DNA of 64,000 bases from Acidisarcina sp963790505 (lineage in GTDB: Bacteria; Acidobacteriota; Terriglobia; Terriglobales; Acidobacteriaceae): the NCBI GenBank assembly GCA_963790505.1, contig CAWBOT010000002.1, positions 62,001 to 126,000 on the forward strand, read 5' to 3'. Positions 49,032 through 57,041 of this stretch are shown here, in pieces. Below the pieces are notes generated by a model. It was not told where the DNA came from. It saw only the letters and a list, made by a program, of their open reading frames with translations, and searched no databases. The translations under genes and the position numbers were made by a program. Each line of letters begins with the position of its first letter. Within the stretch, counting starts at the first letter, position 1.

Positions 49032-50285
49032 ATGGCTGGTTCTGCGCGGAACATGCTCTTTTGGGGGACAGGTGTGCTCGGGGCTCTCTGTATGATGGGC
49101 TCCGGCGCCTCCTCGTACCTATTGGCGCAATTCGCAACTACCGACTATGCGAGCCAGGCGAGATTCTGGCCTACCCAGACAAAATATGTGAGGGAGGAGT
49201 TTGCCGGGACAGAGGCCTGCGCGAGTTGCCACCTGGCAATCGTGCGGGAGCAGCGGCAGACCTCGATGGCGCATACCGCGATGCGCGTGGGCGATGCCGC
49301 CATTCTCGCAGGGAACACGGCGTTGAGCTTTACGCACGGGTCCTACCAATACGCTATTCAGACTGCAGGCAGCGAGAGCGTCTATTCGGTCTCCGATGGG
49401 CGGCATAGCCAGTCTGCTCCTTTGGTCTGGGCCTTCGGCACCAATCGCGTTGCGCAGTCCTACCTCTTTAAGAAGAAGGACGGAGAGTTCCATGAAGCGC
49501 GCGTGACGTACTTCCTGTCGCTGAGCGCGCTCGACTTCACTCCGGGGCGAGCGCTCGATTCGGCGGAAGACGTCGATGACGCGATGGACCGGGAGGTGAG
49601 CCGCGCCGAGGTGACTCGCTGCTTCAGTTGCCACACCACGGCCTCGGGTGCCGGCGCGACCTTCGACGAGGCAAAGCTGATGCCCGGCGTGGGTTGCGAG
49701 TCCTGCCATGGCCCTGCCCGCGGACATGTCGACGAGATGGAGGGCGTGCCGGTGGAGAGCAGTGCGGTGGTGCTGCATGAACAGAATGCGCCATTTAAGG
49801 TTTTCAATCCAAAGACGCTGACACCGGAGGAGTCGGTGGACTTTTGCGGATCGTGCCACGGCTCGTACTGGGACGTGAACCTGAGCGGGACTACAGGAGT
49901 GGGCAATGCGCGGTTTCAGCCGTATCGGCTGGAGCAAAGCAAGTGCTGGAACAAGGAGGACGCGCGGCTGACCTGCGTGGCGTGCCACGATCCGCATCAA
50001 GAGGTGGATACGGACGACTCCGACTACGATCATGTCTGCCTTAGTTGTCACGTCTTGAAGCCGACGAAGGCGGGTGCAAAGCTGAAGCCGGCGGCGTTGG
50101 TGGGTGCGCCTGGCGGGGGCGATCCTGCGAAGCAGGCACAGACACATCCCGGTGGCGCTTGCCCGGTGGCACGAAAGAACTGCACCTCGTGCCATATGCC
50201 GCGGGTCTATTTTCCAGCGATGCACTATAGCTTCCCGGATCACCGCATTCGGATTGCGCGGGATGGCGAAGGATTTCCCGACTAG
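49032..50285 (+). CDS. Seven-heme c-type cytochrome
   Basis: The 417-residue protein has an N-terminal hydrophobic segment (LFWGTGVLGALCMMGSG) and seven CxxCH heme sites: CASCH, CFSCH, CESCH, CGSCH, CVACH, CLSCH and CTSCH. The layout resembles periplasmic electron-transfer cytochromes such as those of nitrite, hydroxylamine or tetrathionate reductase systems, but no reductase partner is in the window. The shared region with the divergent dipeptidase holds both promoters. It is followed by a methyltransferase after 68 bp. Confidence 0.88.
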   Translation: MAGSARNMLFWGTGVLGALCMMGSGASSYLLAQFATTDYASQARFWPTQTKYVREEFAGTEACASCHLAIVREQRQTSMAHTAMRVGDAAILAGNTALSFTHGSYQYAIQTAGSESVYSVSDGRHSQSAPLVWAFGTNRVAQSYLFKKKDGEFHEARVTYFLSLSALDFTPGRALDSAEDVDDAMDREVSRAEVTRCFSCHTTASGAGATFDEAKLMPGVGCESCHGPARGHVDEMEGVPVESSAVVLHEQNAPFKVFNPKTLTPEESVDFCGSCHGSYWDVNLSGTTGVGNARFQPYRLEQSKCWNKEDARLTCVACHDPHQEVDTDDSDYDHVCLSCHVLKPTKAGAKLKPAALVGAPGGGDPAKQAQTHPGGACPVARKNCTSCHMPRVYFPAMHYSFPDHRIRIARDGEGFPD

Positions 50286-50352
50286 GACGCGCTTGTAGCG
50301 GAAAGGCGCAACGGGCTATCGTCTAGAAAGATATGTTCACAGGAAGCCAATC

Positions 50353-51135
50353 GTGTTGAGCGCCCCAAGATGGCTGCGGCGAAAACCCACTGCAGAAAGC
50401 ATTTTGAACCCCAGGCTTGCAGCCAAGGAAGCGGTCTTTCTCGCGCCGCCTTTGACGCCGGAGTTGGGGGCGGCGATCCTGCTGATTTCTCCGCAGCTTC
50501 GCGGCGCTTCGCCGGAAGAGTTTCGCGACCTCTGGCAAAAGGAGCAAAACGGCGAGTGCTGGGGAGAATATGAGGCGCTGGAGCCGGTCTTTGCTCTGAC
50601 GAAGATCGAGAAGGTGCTGGAAGTGGGGCCGGGGATGGGCCGGTCCGCGGTTTTCTTCAGCAAGAAGCTGGGGACCGAGAGTTCGCAGCTGCATCTCTAC
50701 GACGGAGATGGAAGCACCACCGATTATGCCAAGCGCGGCGAGCGCAGCAATGATTCGCTGTGCGGCAATCTGGAGATACTGCGTTCAGTGCTGGACTATA
50801 ACGGCTGCGGTGAGGCGAAGATCTTCGACGCGCGGCAGACAAAATTATCAGAACTGCCGGGGCCGTTCGATCTGGTCTACAGCTTTTACAGCATCGGCTT
50901 TCACTGGTCGCTCGAACATTTTCTGGATGACCTGATTCCGCTGATGCATGAGAAGAGCGTGGCGGTCTTCACCGTACACAACGATTTCGAGGGCTTCCAG
51001 GAGTTACGACGCTTTCATTGCCGCCTGCTGGATTATGAATCGGTGCGGGCGCGCAAGAGCCGCCGGGGGCATAACCTCCTGGTGATGAGCCGGGCAGAAT
51101 TGCCAGCCGTGGGTCGAGACCTGTGGAGCCGGTAG
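50353..51135 (+). CDS. Class I SAM-dependent methyltransferase-like protein
   Basis: The 260-residue protein has a plausible AdoMet motif I, VLEVGPGMGRSAVF (about residues 78-91), preceded by a short helical N-terminus, and a motif II/III-like stretch, GPFDLVYSFYSIGFHWSLEH. The start GTG 50353 is the first usable start in frame, with TTG 50356 next. The substrate is unknown. A clear terminator follows at 51199-51241. Confidence 0.7.
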   Translation: MLSAPRWLRRKPTAESILNPRLAAKEAVFLAPPLTPELGAAILLISPQLRGASPEEFRDLWQKEQNGECWGEYEALEPVFALTKIEKVLEVGPGMGRSAVFFSKKLGTESSQLHLYDGDGSTTDYAKRGERSNDSLCGNLEILRSVLDYNGCGEAKIFDARQTKLSELPGPFDLVYSFYSIGFHWSLEHFLDDLIPLMHEKSVAVFTVHNDFEGFQELRRFHCRLLDYESVRARKSRRGHNLLVMSRAELPAVGRDLWSR

Positions 51136-51198
51136 CGGCCTGCCCCTGCGGAAAGCCGGACGTTACAACACTTCGAGAAATTAACGTCTTCAAGAACA

Positions 51199-51241
51199 AA
51201 GCCCTACAGCCATGTGTATCGACTGTAGGGCTTAAGTTTTT
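51199..51241. terminator. Bidirectional Rho-independent terminator
   Basis: AAGCCCTACAG pairs perfectly with CTGTAGGGCTT over 11 bp. On the plus strand the stem is followed by AAGTTTTT, which ends the methyltransferase transcript. On the minus strand the other side gives TTTGTTCTT, which can end the lactonase transcript that stops at 51260. Confidence 0.85.
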
Positions 51242-51259
51242 GTTCCCGGTTATCCGCGA

Positions 51260-52558
51260 TTAGGTAATTGGGGCGGTGATGGCGTGGTTTCCATGTGCGA
51301 CCGCGCCAACACAGGTTGGCTGACCTGAGGCGGGGAACGGCGTGTTCTGCACCTGCTCCAGCACACCGGTATTAGGAGCGAGATTGAGCCCAGTAACCGT
51401 GTTATCGAGGAAATTGGTGGTGTAGACGTAACGGCCCAGAGCAGGCTCCACGAGGACGCAGGTAGGGCCGGTACCGGTAGCGTAGGAGCCACTGCCGGCG
51501 ATGCCAGTCGGGTACCCGGTCCCGGTGTTGATGCTGAATGCGCTGATGTCGTTCGCGGTGTAGTTGGCTACGTACACATACATGCCGCGGGGGTCGACGG
51601 TCACGGCGTCAGGGAAGATGTCCGTGCGGGTGGGGCCATTCGGGGAGGGAATGATCTGTCCACTGGACTGGATGGTGTAGCTGATCAGCTGATTGTTCAC
51701 GCTGTCGGTTACATAGAGAAAGAGGCCGCGGGGGGTGCCGGCAATCGCGTTCGGGGCGGTGCCGGCGTTATACGTTCCATCCCCGGTGGCGGCGCAGATG
51801 TCGCCGGCTGTCGAGGAGCACGGAACCGCAGTCAGGCTGCCGCCAGTACCGACCTTGAAGGCGGAAATGCTGCCCAGGCCGGTGGTGTTGTTCTGGCTGA
51901 CGACATAGACAAAGGACGGTCCATTGCCGGTAGAGTTCGCAGGGTTCTGGGTGACTGCGCTGACGGCGGTGGGGTTCAGGATCTCAGCCCCGGTGTTCAG
52001 CGGATAGTAGGAAAGATTGCCGTTGGCGACCGGCGCTCCGAGGCTGCCGTCGGAGCCGATGGGATAGACGACCAGCGCGCCTGGTCCCGGATTGGTGGCG
52101 CTGAACCCGGGCTGATATTTGTAGGTCACAAAAAGAAGGGTACCGGCCGCGTTCATAGCGATGGAGTTGGGGTCGGTCAGCGAACCAGCGGGCGTGTAAG
52201 TGTGCGCAAGGCTAAGCTTGGCGCTGCCGCCGATACTGAATTCGACGATGCCCGAGTCCCCGGCTACTCCTTCTCCTTGATTGACCACATAGAGATTCTT
52301 GAAATTGGGAGAGGTCGCCAGGCCGACGGGGTCGGAGCCACCGGAGGAAAAGGGGGAGCCGGGCACCTGGGTGAGAGCGCCGGTGCTGGCATCGGAGAAG
52401 TAGGCGTTGATCTGTCCAGGGGTGTTCTTGGAGTTGGTTACGAAGATGTAATCGATCGTGTTATTAGTGCCATTTGGCCCGCAAGCGGTGAAAACCGCAC
52501 TCGCAGAAAGGGACAAGACCGCGGCCAGCGTGGCCCGCCCGAATTTACTAAACTTCAT
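51260..52558 (-). CDS. Lactonase-like beta-propeller lipoprotein, paralogue 1
   Basis: The 432-residue protein has a lipoprotein signal (MKFSKFGRATLAAVLSLSASA... then TACG, Cys about residue 26) and a seven-bladed lactonase-like propeller: DYIFVTNSKNTPGQINAY, GTLLFVTYKYQPGFSA, YVANYTANDISAFSI. It is of the group of surface or periplasmic propellers related to 6-phosphogluconolactonase, although this one may bind rather than hydrolyse. The start ATG 52558 follows the shared leader. It is the downstream member of a tandem array of three with a conserved 5' leader. Confidence 0.85.
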   Translation of the reverse strand: MKFSKFGRATLAAVLSLSASAVFTACGPNGTNNTIDYIFVTNSKNTPGQINAYFSDASTGALTQVPGSPFSSGGSDPVGLATSPNFKNLYVVNQGEGVAGDSGIVEFSIGGSAKLSLAHTYTPAGSLTDPNSIAMNAAGTLLFVTYKYQPGFSATNPGPGALVVYPIGSDGSLGAPVANGNLSYYPLNTGAEILNPTAVSAVTQNPANSTGNGPSFVYVVSQNNTTGLGSISAFKVGTGGSLTAVPCSSTAGDICAATGDGTYNAGTAPNAIAGTPRGLFLYVTDSVNNQLISYTIQSSGQIIPSPNGPTRTDIFPDAVTVDPRGMYVYVANYTANDISAFSINTGTGYPTGIAGSGSYATGTGPTCVLVEPALGRYVYTTNFLDNTVTGLNLAPNTGVLEQVQNTPFPASGQPTCVGAVAHGNHAITAPIT

Positions 52559-52680
52559 GCGCTTCCTTCGTCCCGGTCCTTCAAAATCTGGATCAGGTGC
52601 TGCCGTGGCAACTGAACTATTTCGGGATCGCTCCCAGGTTGAATTGTAAAAGCTTCAAGAGCTTTAGGCTAGTGAACGCC
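52559..52680 (-). promoter_or_regulatory. Conserved 5' leader of lactonase paralogue 1
   Basis: Upstream of the ATG on the minus strand lies GGGACGAAGGAAGCG next to the start, then GAAATAGTT and a hairpin AAAGCT-CTTGA-AGCTTT (52649-52665) followed by ACAATTCAACC. The same order of elements occurs before the second and third paralogues. It probably contains the ribosome site (GAAGGAAG) and a transcribed 5' untranslated region. Confidence 0.7.
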
Positions 52681-52749
52681 CAGCATTCCACGATGGGCTC
52701 GTGTGCGCTGGGCGAGAGAGGTGCTCCCGTTCCATCTACCGCCGCTCGT

Positions 52750-54024
52750 CTAGTTGGCGGACGTGATGGGGGGGTGGGTTTTGTGGGGGATCGCCCCAAC
52801 GCAGGTGGGCTGGCCGGCGGCCAGGAACGGCGTATTCTGCACCGGCGCGAGCGATCCCGTGGTCAGGTCGAGGTTCAGGCCGGAAACGGTGTTGTCGAGG
52901 AAGTTGGTCGTGTACAGATAAATGCCTAATGCCGGCTCGACGAGGACGCACGTTGGCCCTGTGCCGGTGCCGTAGGAGCCAACGGGGGTAACGCCGGAGG
53001 AATTGATGCTGAAGGCGCTGATGTTATTGGCGCTGTAGTTGGCCACGTACACGTACTTGCCATGGGGGTCGACGGTCACGGCGTCCGGGCCGACATCGGT
53101 GCTGGCCGGGCTGGTTGCGGTGGGAACGATCTGTCCACTCGCCTCGACGGTATAGCTGAAGAGCTGATTGAGCGCGCTATCGGTCACATAGAGGTAACGT
53201 CCGAGCGGGGTGGTGGTAGCTGCGGACGGGGCAGCTCCGGCGTTATAGGTTCCATCGCCCACGGCGGCGCAGCTGGCCCCGGAGGCCGCAGAGCAGGGGA
53301 CTGGAGTCAGGGCGCCGGTGGAGGCGACACTGAATGCGGAGACGCTGCCCAAGCCGGTGGTGCTGTTCTGACTGACCACGTAGACGAAAGCGCCGCCAGT
53401 GCTCTGGGTGACTGCGCTGACCGCGGTGGGATTGAGAACGTTGCTCTCCCCGAGGCTGAGCGGGTAGTAGGACAAGTTTCCATCGGGGATGGGCGATCCC
53501 AGGCTTCCGTCCTTCTGGCTGATCGGATAGACCACGAGCGCGCCGGGGCCAGGATTGGGACCGGTGTACTGCGGCTGATAGGTATCGGTGACGAAGAGGA
53601 GGGTGCCTTCGGGGTTGACCGCCACGGCGTTAGGGAAGGTCCCAGGAGTGTTGTAGGTGTGCTGCGGATACAGCTTGGCATCGGTGCCGATGGTGAACTC
53701 GACGACTGTGTTGTCGTCGTGGTTCACGACATAGAGAGCGCTGAAGCCGGGGGTGGAGGAGCTCTTCGGAACTACGAGCGTGGTCAGCGCTACGGGATTT
53801 CTGCCTCCCGAGGGGTACGGCGAATCCGGAATCTGAGCGAGCCCACCGGAGTCGGCGTCCGCGTAAAAGACGTCGATCTGTCCAGGATTGTTCTTGGAGT
53901 TGGCGACGTAGACATAATCGACCGTGTTATTAGTGCCACTTCGTCCACATGCGATGAACACCGCACTTACCCCAAGGGACAAGACCGCGGCCAACGTAGC
54001 CCGCTCGAATTTCCTGAACTTCAT
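52750..54024 (-). CDS. Lactonase-like beta-propeller lipoprotein, paralogue 2
   Basis: The 424-residue protein is closely similar to paralogue 1, with the same N-terminal signal and lipobox (FIACGRSG), NTVDYVYVANSKNNPGQIDV, GTLLFVTDTYQPQY and YVANYSANNISAFSIN. The propeller spans the whole mature part. Its 5' leader at 54025-54140 matches that of paralogue 1. The level of similarity suggests a recent duplication, with both copies kept in frame over full length. Confidence 0.85.
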   Translation of the reverse strand: MKFRKFERATLAAVLSLGVSAVFIACGRSGTNNTVDYVYVANSKNNPGQIDVFYADADSGGLAQIPDSPYPSGGRNPVALTTLVVPKSSSTPGFSALYVVNHDDNTVVEFTIGTDAKLYPQHTYNTPGTFPNAVAVNPEGTLLFVTDTYQPQYTGPNPGPGALVVYPISQKDGSLGSPIPDGNLSYYPLSLGESNVLNPTAVSAVTQSTGGAFVYVVSQNSTTGLGSVSAFSVASTGALTPVPCSAASGASCAAVGDGTYNAGAAPSAATTTPLGRYLYVTDSALNQLFSYTVEASGQIVPTATSPASTDVGPDAVTVDPHGKYVYVANYSANNISAFSINSSGVTPVGSYGTGTGPTCVLVEPALGIYLYTTNFLDNTVSGLNLDLTTGSLAPVQNTPFLAAGQPTCVGAIPHKTHPPITSAN

Positions 54025-54140
54025 GCGCTTCCTTCGTCCCGATCCGAACTATTGGAACAGGGCTGCCCGTGGGGCAGAACTATTTCGGGATTACTCCCTG
54101 GTTGAATCGTAAAAGCTTCAAGAGCTTTCGGCCAGCGAAG
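54025..54140 (-). promoter_or_regulatory. Conserved 5' leader of lactonase paralogue 2
   Basis: The same elements as in the other leaders are present: GGGACGAAGGAAGCG before the start, GAAATAGTT, GGGAGTAATCCC-like sequence and the AAAGCT-CTTGA-AGCTTT hairpin at 54112-54128. The upstream end at 54130 begins to diverge from the first copy. Confidence 0.7.
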
Positions 54141-54247
54141 AGGAGAGAATCCCGCTTCGCTCACCAAAAGAAAAACAACGCAAGTCACTTCTATGCGGCG
54201 AACGCGGCCCGGTGGTGTACGGGGGCCGCGTCCCTGCTTGGTTGCGC

Positions 54248-55606
54248 TTACTGTGTGCGGCCGGTCACGGCGCACCAGGTTGGGTTGCCCGCAGCCGGGA
54301 AGCTTCCGCTCGAGTTGCGGAGCGGGTTGAGGACCCCGGCGGGCAGATCGATAAAGGTGCCGACGACGGTGCTGTCATTGAAGCCGGCGGTGTAGATGAA
54401 TTGGTTTGAAGGGTCTTCGAGGATGCAACGCGGTCCGGCGCCCACGTTAAAGAACGGCTCTCCGGCCATCAAGGAGAGTCTTCCCGTGGTGGGGTCGATG
54501 GTGAAGGCGGTGATCTCGCTCGCGGGCTGGTTCAGGTTCGTGTTGGTGCCGTTGGCGACATACAGAAACTTGCCTTTGCTGTCGACGATCAGGACGGTGG
54601 GACCGACGGCCGTGGGATCGTTGCAGACGATGCCGCCGACCAGCGATTGCAGGACGCCGCCGCTGCCCAAGGTGTAGGGGATGATTGCTGTCTGGCCGCC
54701 GGTGCAGCTCGTGACCGGGCCGGCATCGAGCAGGTAGATGTAGGTGCCGGAGGGGCTGCTGTTGATGGTGGTGATCTTGGTGGCGCCGGTCACCAGCGGA
54801 GCGTTCTGGGTCAGCGTCAACTGGCCGGTCGAGGCGCTCTGCGCATACGAGAAGACTGTCTGGACATCGTTGTTGGTGACGCTGCCAGTCTGTGCGGTGA
54901 AGATGAAGCCGCCAACCAGTTTGAACTCAATCGGGGAGCAGCCCAGCGGGAAGTAGGTCAACTGCGTGCCGGGGACTGAAGGGTTCGGCACCTGAGAGTT
55001 GGTGACCAGCGACAGGCGACCGGTATTCGGGTCGATATTGTAGGCGCTGATGTCACCGGTCGGATAGAACCTGCCGTCTGTTCCCTGACAGGGAGTGCTG
55101 AAGGGCGATCCGGTGCTGTAGGTCGTGCTGGAGGGAATGGGCTGGCCATTCGCCGAAGCGTAGTTGTCCAGGACGTACATGTGGGAGCCGGTCGTGTCGG
55201 TGATCAGCGAGAGGGAATTGTTGCCCTGGGAGGTGTAGCTGGCCTGGAAGCTGAGCACACCGTCGCCGCCGACCTGGAAGAGCGAGATATTGCTGGCGGT
55301 TCCGCTGGTGGTGCCGTCGGCATTGTATTTGAACGTCCCCTGATTCAGGACGTAGATATACCGGCCGCCGGAGAGCACGAGCACGCGCACAGGATTGGTC
55401 CCGTTGGCCCCATAAGGAGACTTCTGGAGCGTGGTGAGCCTGCCGGTCTGATTGTTGACGTTATAGCCGGAGATCTGGTTGTACTGCGAGCCGGTCACGT
55501 ACAGGTAGCCAACGGTATAGCTGTTGGTGCACGAAGTTACTCCAAAACCTAGACTAAGAGAGACAACTAAGGCCAGGAGAACCTGACCGACTTTCCTGCA
55601 CTTCAT
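54248..55606 (-). CDS. Lactonase-like beta-propeller lipoprotein, paralogue 3
   Basis: The 452-residue protein has a lipoprotein signal (MKCRKVGQVLLALVVSLSLG, lipobox VTSCTN), then VGYLYVTGSQYNQISGYNV, SGGRYIYVLNQGTF and SKGKFLYVANGTNTNLNQ blades. It shares the overall propeller and the leader, but its body is more diverged than that of the other two. It is the most upstream of the three and may be the parent or an older copy. Confidence 0.85.
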   Translation of the reverse strand: MKCRKVGQVLLALVVSLSLGFGVTSCTNSYTVGYLYVTGSQYNQISGYNVNNQTGRLTTLQKSPYGANGTNPVRVLVLSGGRYIYVLNQGTFKYNADGTTSGTASNISLFQVGGDGVLSFQASYTSQGNNSLSLITDTTGSHMYVLDNYASANGQPIPSSTTYSTGSPFSTPCQGTDGRFYPTGDISAYNIDPNTGRLSLVTNSQVPNPSVPGTQLTYFPLGCSPIEFKLVGGFIFTAQTGSVTNNDVQTVFSYAQSASTGQLTLTQNAPLVTGATKITTINSSPSGTYIYLLDAGPVTSCTGGQTAIIPYTLGSGGVLQSLVGGIVCNDPTAVGPTVLIVDSKGKFLYVANGTNTNLNQPASEITAFTIDPTTGRLSLMAGEPFFNVGAGPRCILEDPSNQFIYTAGFNDSTVVGTFIDLPAGVLNPLRNSSGSFPAAGNPTWCAVTGRTQ

Positions 55607-55740
55607 GCGTTTCCTTCATCCCGGCCAGTCCATTGTCTGGCGTAGGGGGCTGCTCTGCAGCGGGCTGTTTCGGGGTGGTTCGGAATCACTCCCACATCGA
55701 ATTGTAAAAGGTGGAACGGCTTTCGGCTAGCGTAGCGCGC
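55607..55740 (-). promoter_or_regulatory. Conserved 5' leader of lactonase paralogue 3
   Basis: GGGATGAAGGAAACG precedes the ATG, and the distal part holds GTGGGAGTGATTCC and AATTCGATG elements in register with the other leaders. The hairpin loop sequence is changed (AAAGCCGTTCCACCTTTT) but keeps a short AAAG/CTTT-type pair, so the stem may be partly conserved by structure rather than by sequence. Confidence 0.6.
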
Positions 55741-55878
55741 ATTCGCACGGTGTTTAGTGAAGAACTCGATTCGCAAAATCGCGGTTGTGAGGCTCATTTC
55801 CCGCGTGAGCGCCGTCGGTATCGAGCTATTGGACTGCCAATCACGGCCGGCGTTATCTCGAGAAGAGGGCCCGGCGGC

Positions 55879-56955
55879 TTAAAAGACCTTGACGTGAAAG
55901 GTCAGATACTTTTTGGGATTCTCGCGAATGGCGGCAATGAGGCCTCGGCTCTCGGTCAATGTCTGGTCGAGGTTGTTATAGACGGAAGGATTGCGGACCA
56001 GTTGGCCGAGGGTGCCCTCGCCGCTATCGGCGCGGTTCAGGATTGAGTCGAGCTTGGTGATGGTGTCGTTGAGCTTGTCCCGGAATTGAGGATCTTTGGC
56101 GAGAAGGCCAAGGCCGCCGCGGCCGGCGTTGATGTCATCGAGCAACTGACGCGCTCCGGCGACCGACTTGTTGAGGTTGTTGTAGAGGGTCTCGTCTTTG
56201 AGCAGCTTGCCCGCCGTACCCTTGCCGTTGTCGAGATCGTCGGCAATGTGCTGCAGGCGGCCCACGGTCTCGTTGGCGCGGTTATAGAGAGTATCGTCGG
56301 TGAGCAGCTTGCCGATCGAGCCCTTGCCGCTGCTGATCTCGTCGACCAGTTTTTGTATCTGCTGGACGGCCTCGTTGGCGCGGTTGTAGAGCTCGGGGTC
56401 CTGGATGAGTTTGCCGATCGAGCCTTTGCCGCTGTTGAGCGAATCGACGAGGCTATCGACCTTGGCGAGGATGGTGTTCAACTGTTCGATGGTCCCCTGG
56501 CTGGATTTGATCACATCGCTCAGGTTGGGGGTTTCGTTGGTTTGCAACTCATCGCCGTCCTTAAGCGCGGGGCCCTTGGCATTATTACTGCTGATTTCGA
56601 GCACCGTATCGCCGAGCACGCCGACGGTTTCGAGGCTGGCTTTGGAGTCGGTATGCAAGGCGTCAGCGAATTTCTGGCTGAGCTTCATGGTGACTTCGAC
56701 GGGCGTAAGCTTGCGGTCGGGTACGATCCGGATGGACTTGACGTTGCCGATGGTGACGCCCTCGAGATTGACTGGTGCGCCGACCTTGAGACCGGCAGAG
56801 TTCTCGAAGTAGGAGCGTACAGTGAGCTTGCCGGCAAAGAGGCCGCCGGTGCCGTTGGACATGAGAAAAACAAGGCCAACCAGCACGGCCAGTGCAGCTA
56901 GAACCAGCACACCGACTTTAAGCTGCGACCACTGGACTTCCTGCTGGCTCGGCAC
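55879..56955 (-). CDS. MlaD/MCE-domain protein with five 34-residue C-terminal repeats
   Basis: The GTG at 56955 has a nearby GGAGAG. Residues 13-32 are a membrane segment (VGVLVLAALAVLVGLVFLMS), followed by an MCE domain (TVRSYFENSAGLKVGAPVNL; VTIGNVKSIRI; LGDTVLEISSN). Residues 175-344 hold five repeats of exactly 34 residues, each starting SGKGSIGKL- or NGKGTAGKL-like and ending in a helix with xLYNxxNxxV. The repeat units start at 175, 209, 243, 277 and 311. MCE proteins form lipid-transport rings. The repeats are probably a helical needle or tunnel, which is inference. No MlaE or MlaF gene is adjacent. Confidence 0.9.
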   Translation of the reverse strand: MPSQQEVQWSQLKVGVLVLAALAVLVGLVFLMSNGTGGLFAGKLTVRSYFENSAGLKVGAPVNLEGVTIGNVKSIRIVPDRKLTPVEVTMKLSQKFADALHTDSKASLETVGVLGDTVLEISSNNAKGPALKDGDELQTNETPNLSDVIKSSQGTIEQLNTILAKVDSLVDSLNSGKGSIGKLIQDPELYNRANEAVQQIQKLVDEISSGKGSIGKLLTDDTLYNRANETVGRLQHIADDLDNGKGTAGKLLKDETLYNNLNKSVAGARQLLDDINAGRGGLGLLAKDPQFRDKLNDTITKLDSILNRADSGEGTLGQLVRNPSVYNNLDQTLTESRGLIAAIRENPKKYLTFHVKVF

Positions 56956-57041
56956 AGAACTCTCCCGAAGACTTCCTCATTCTAAACATACTGCTCATGA
57001 GACCATCGCGGACTTGCGCTTGATATTACGTTAGTTGCAGC

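Noticed and set aside
48838..49137. Dipeptidase starting 100 codons further upstream
   Set aside because: It would overlap the divergent cytochrome gene and lacks a signal peptide; ATG 48837 has one.
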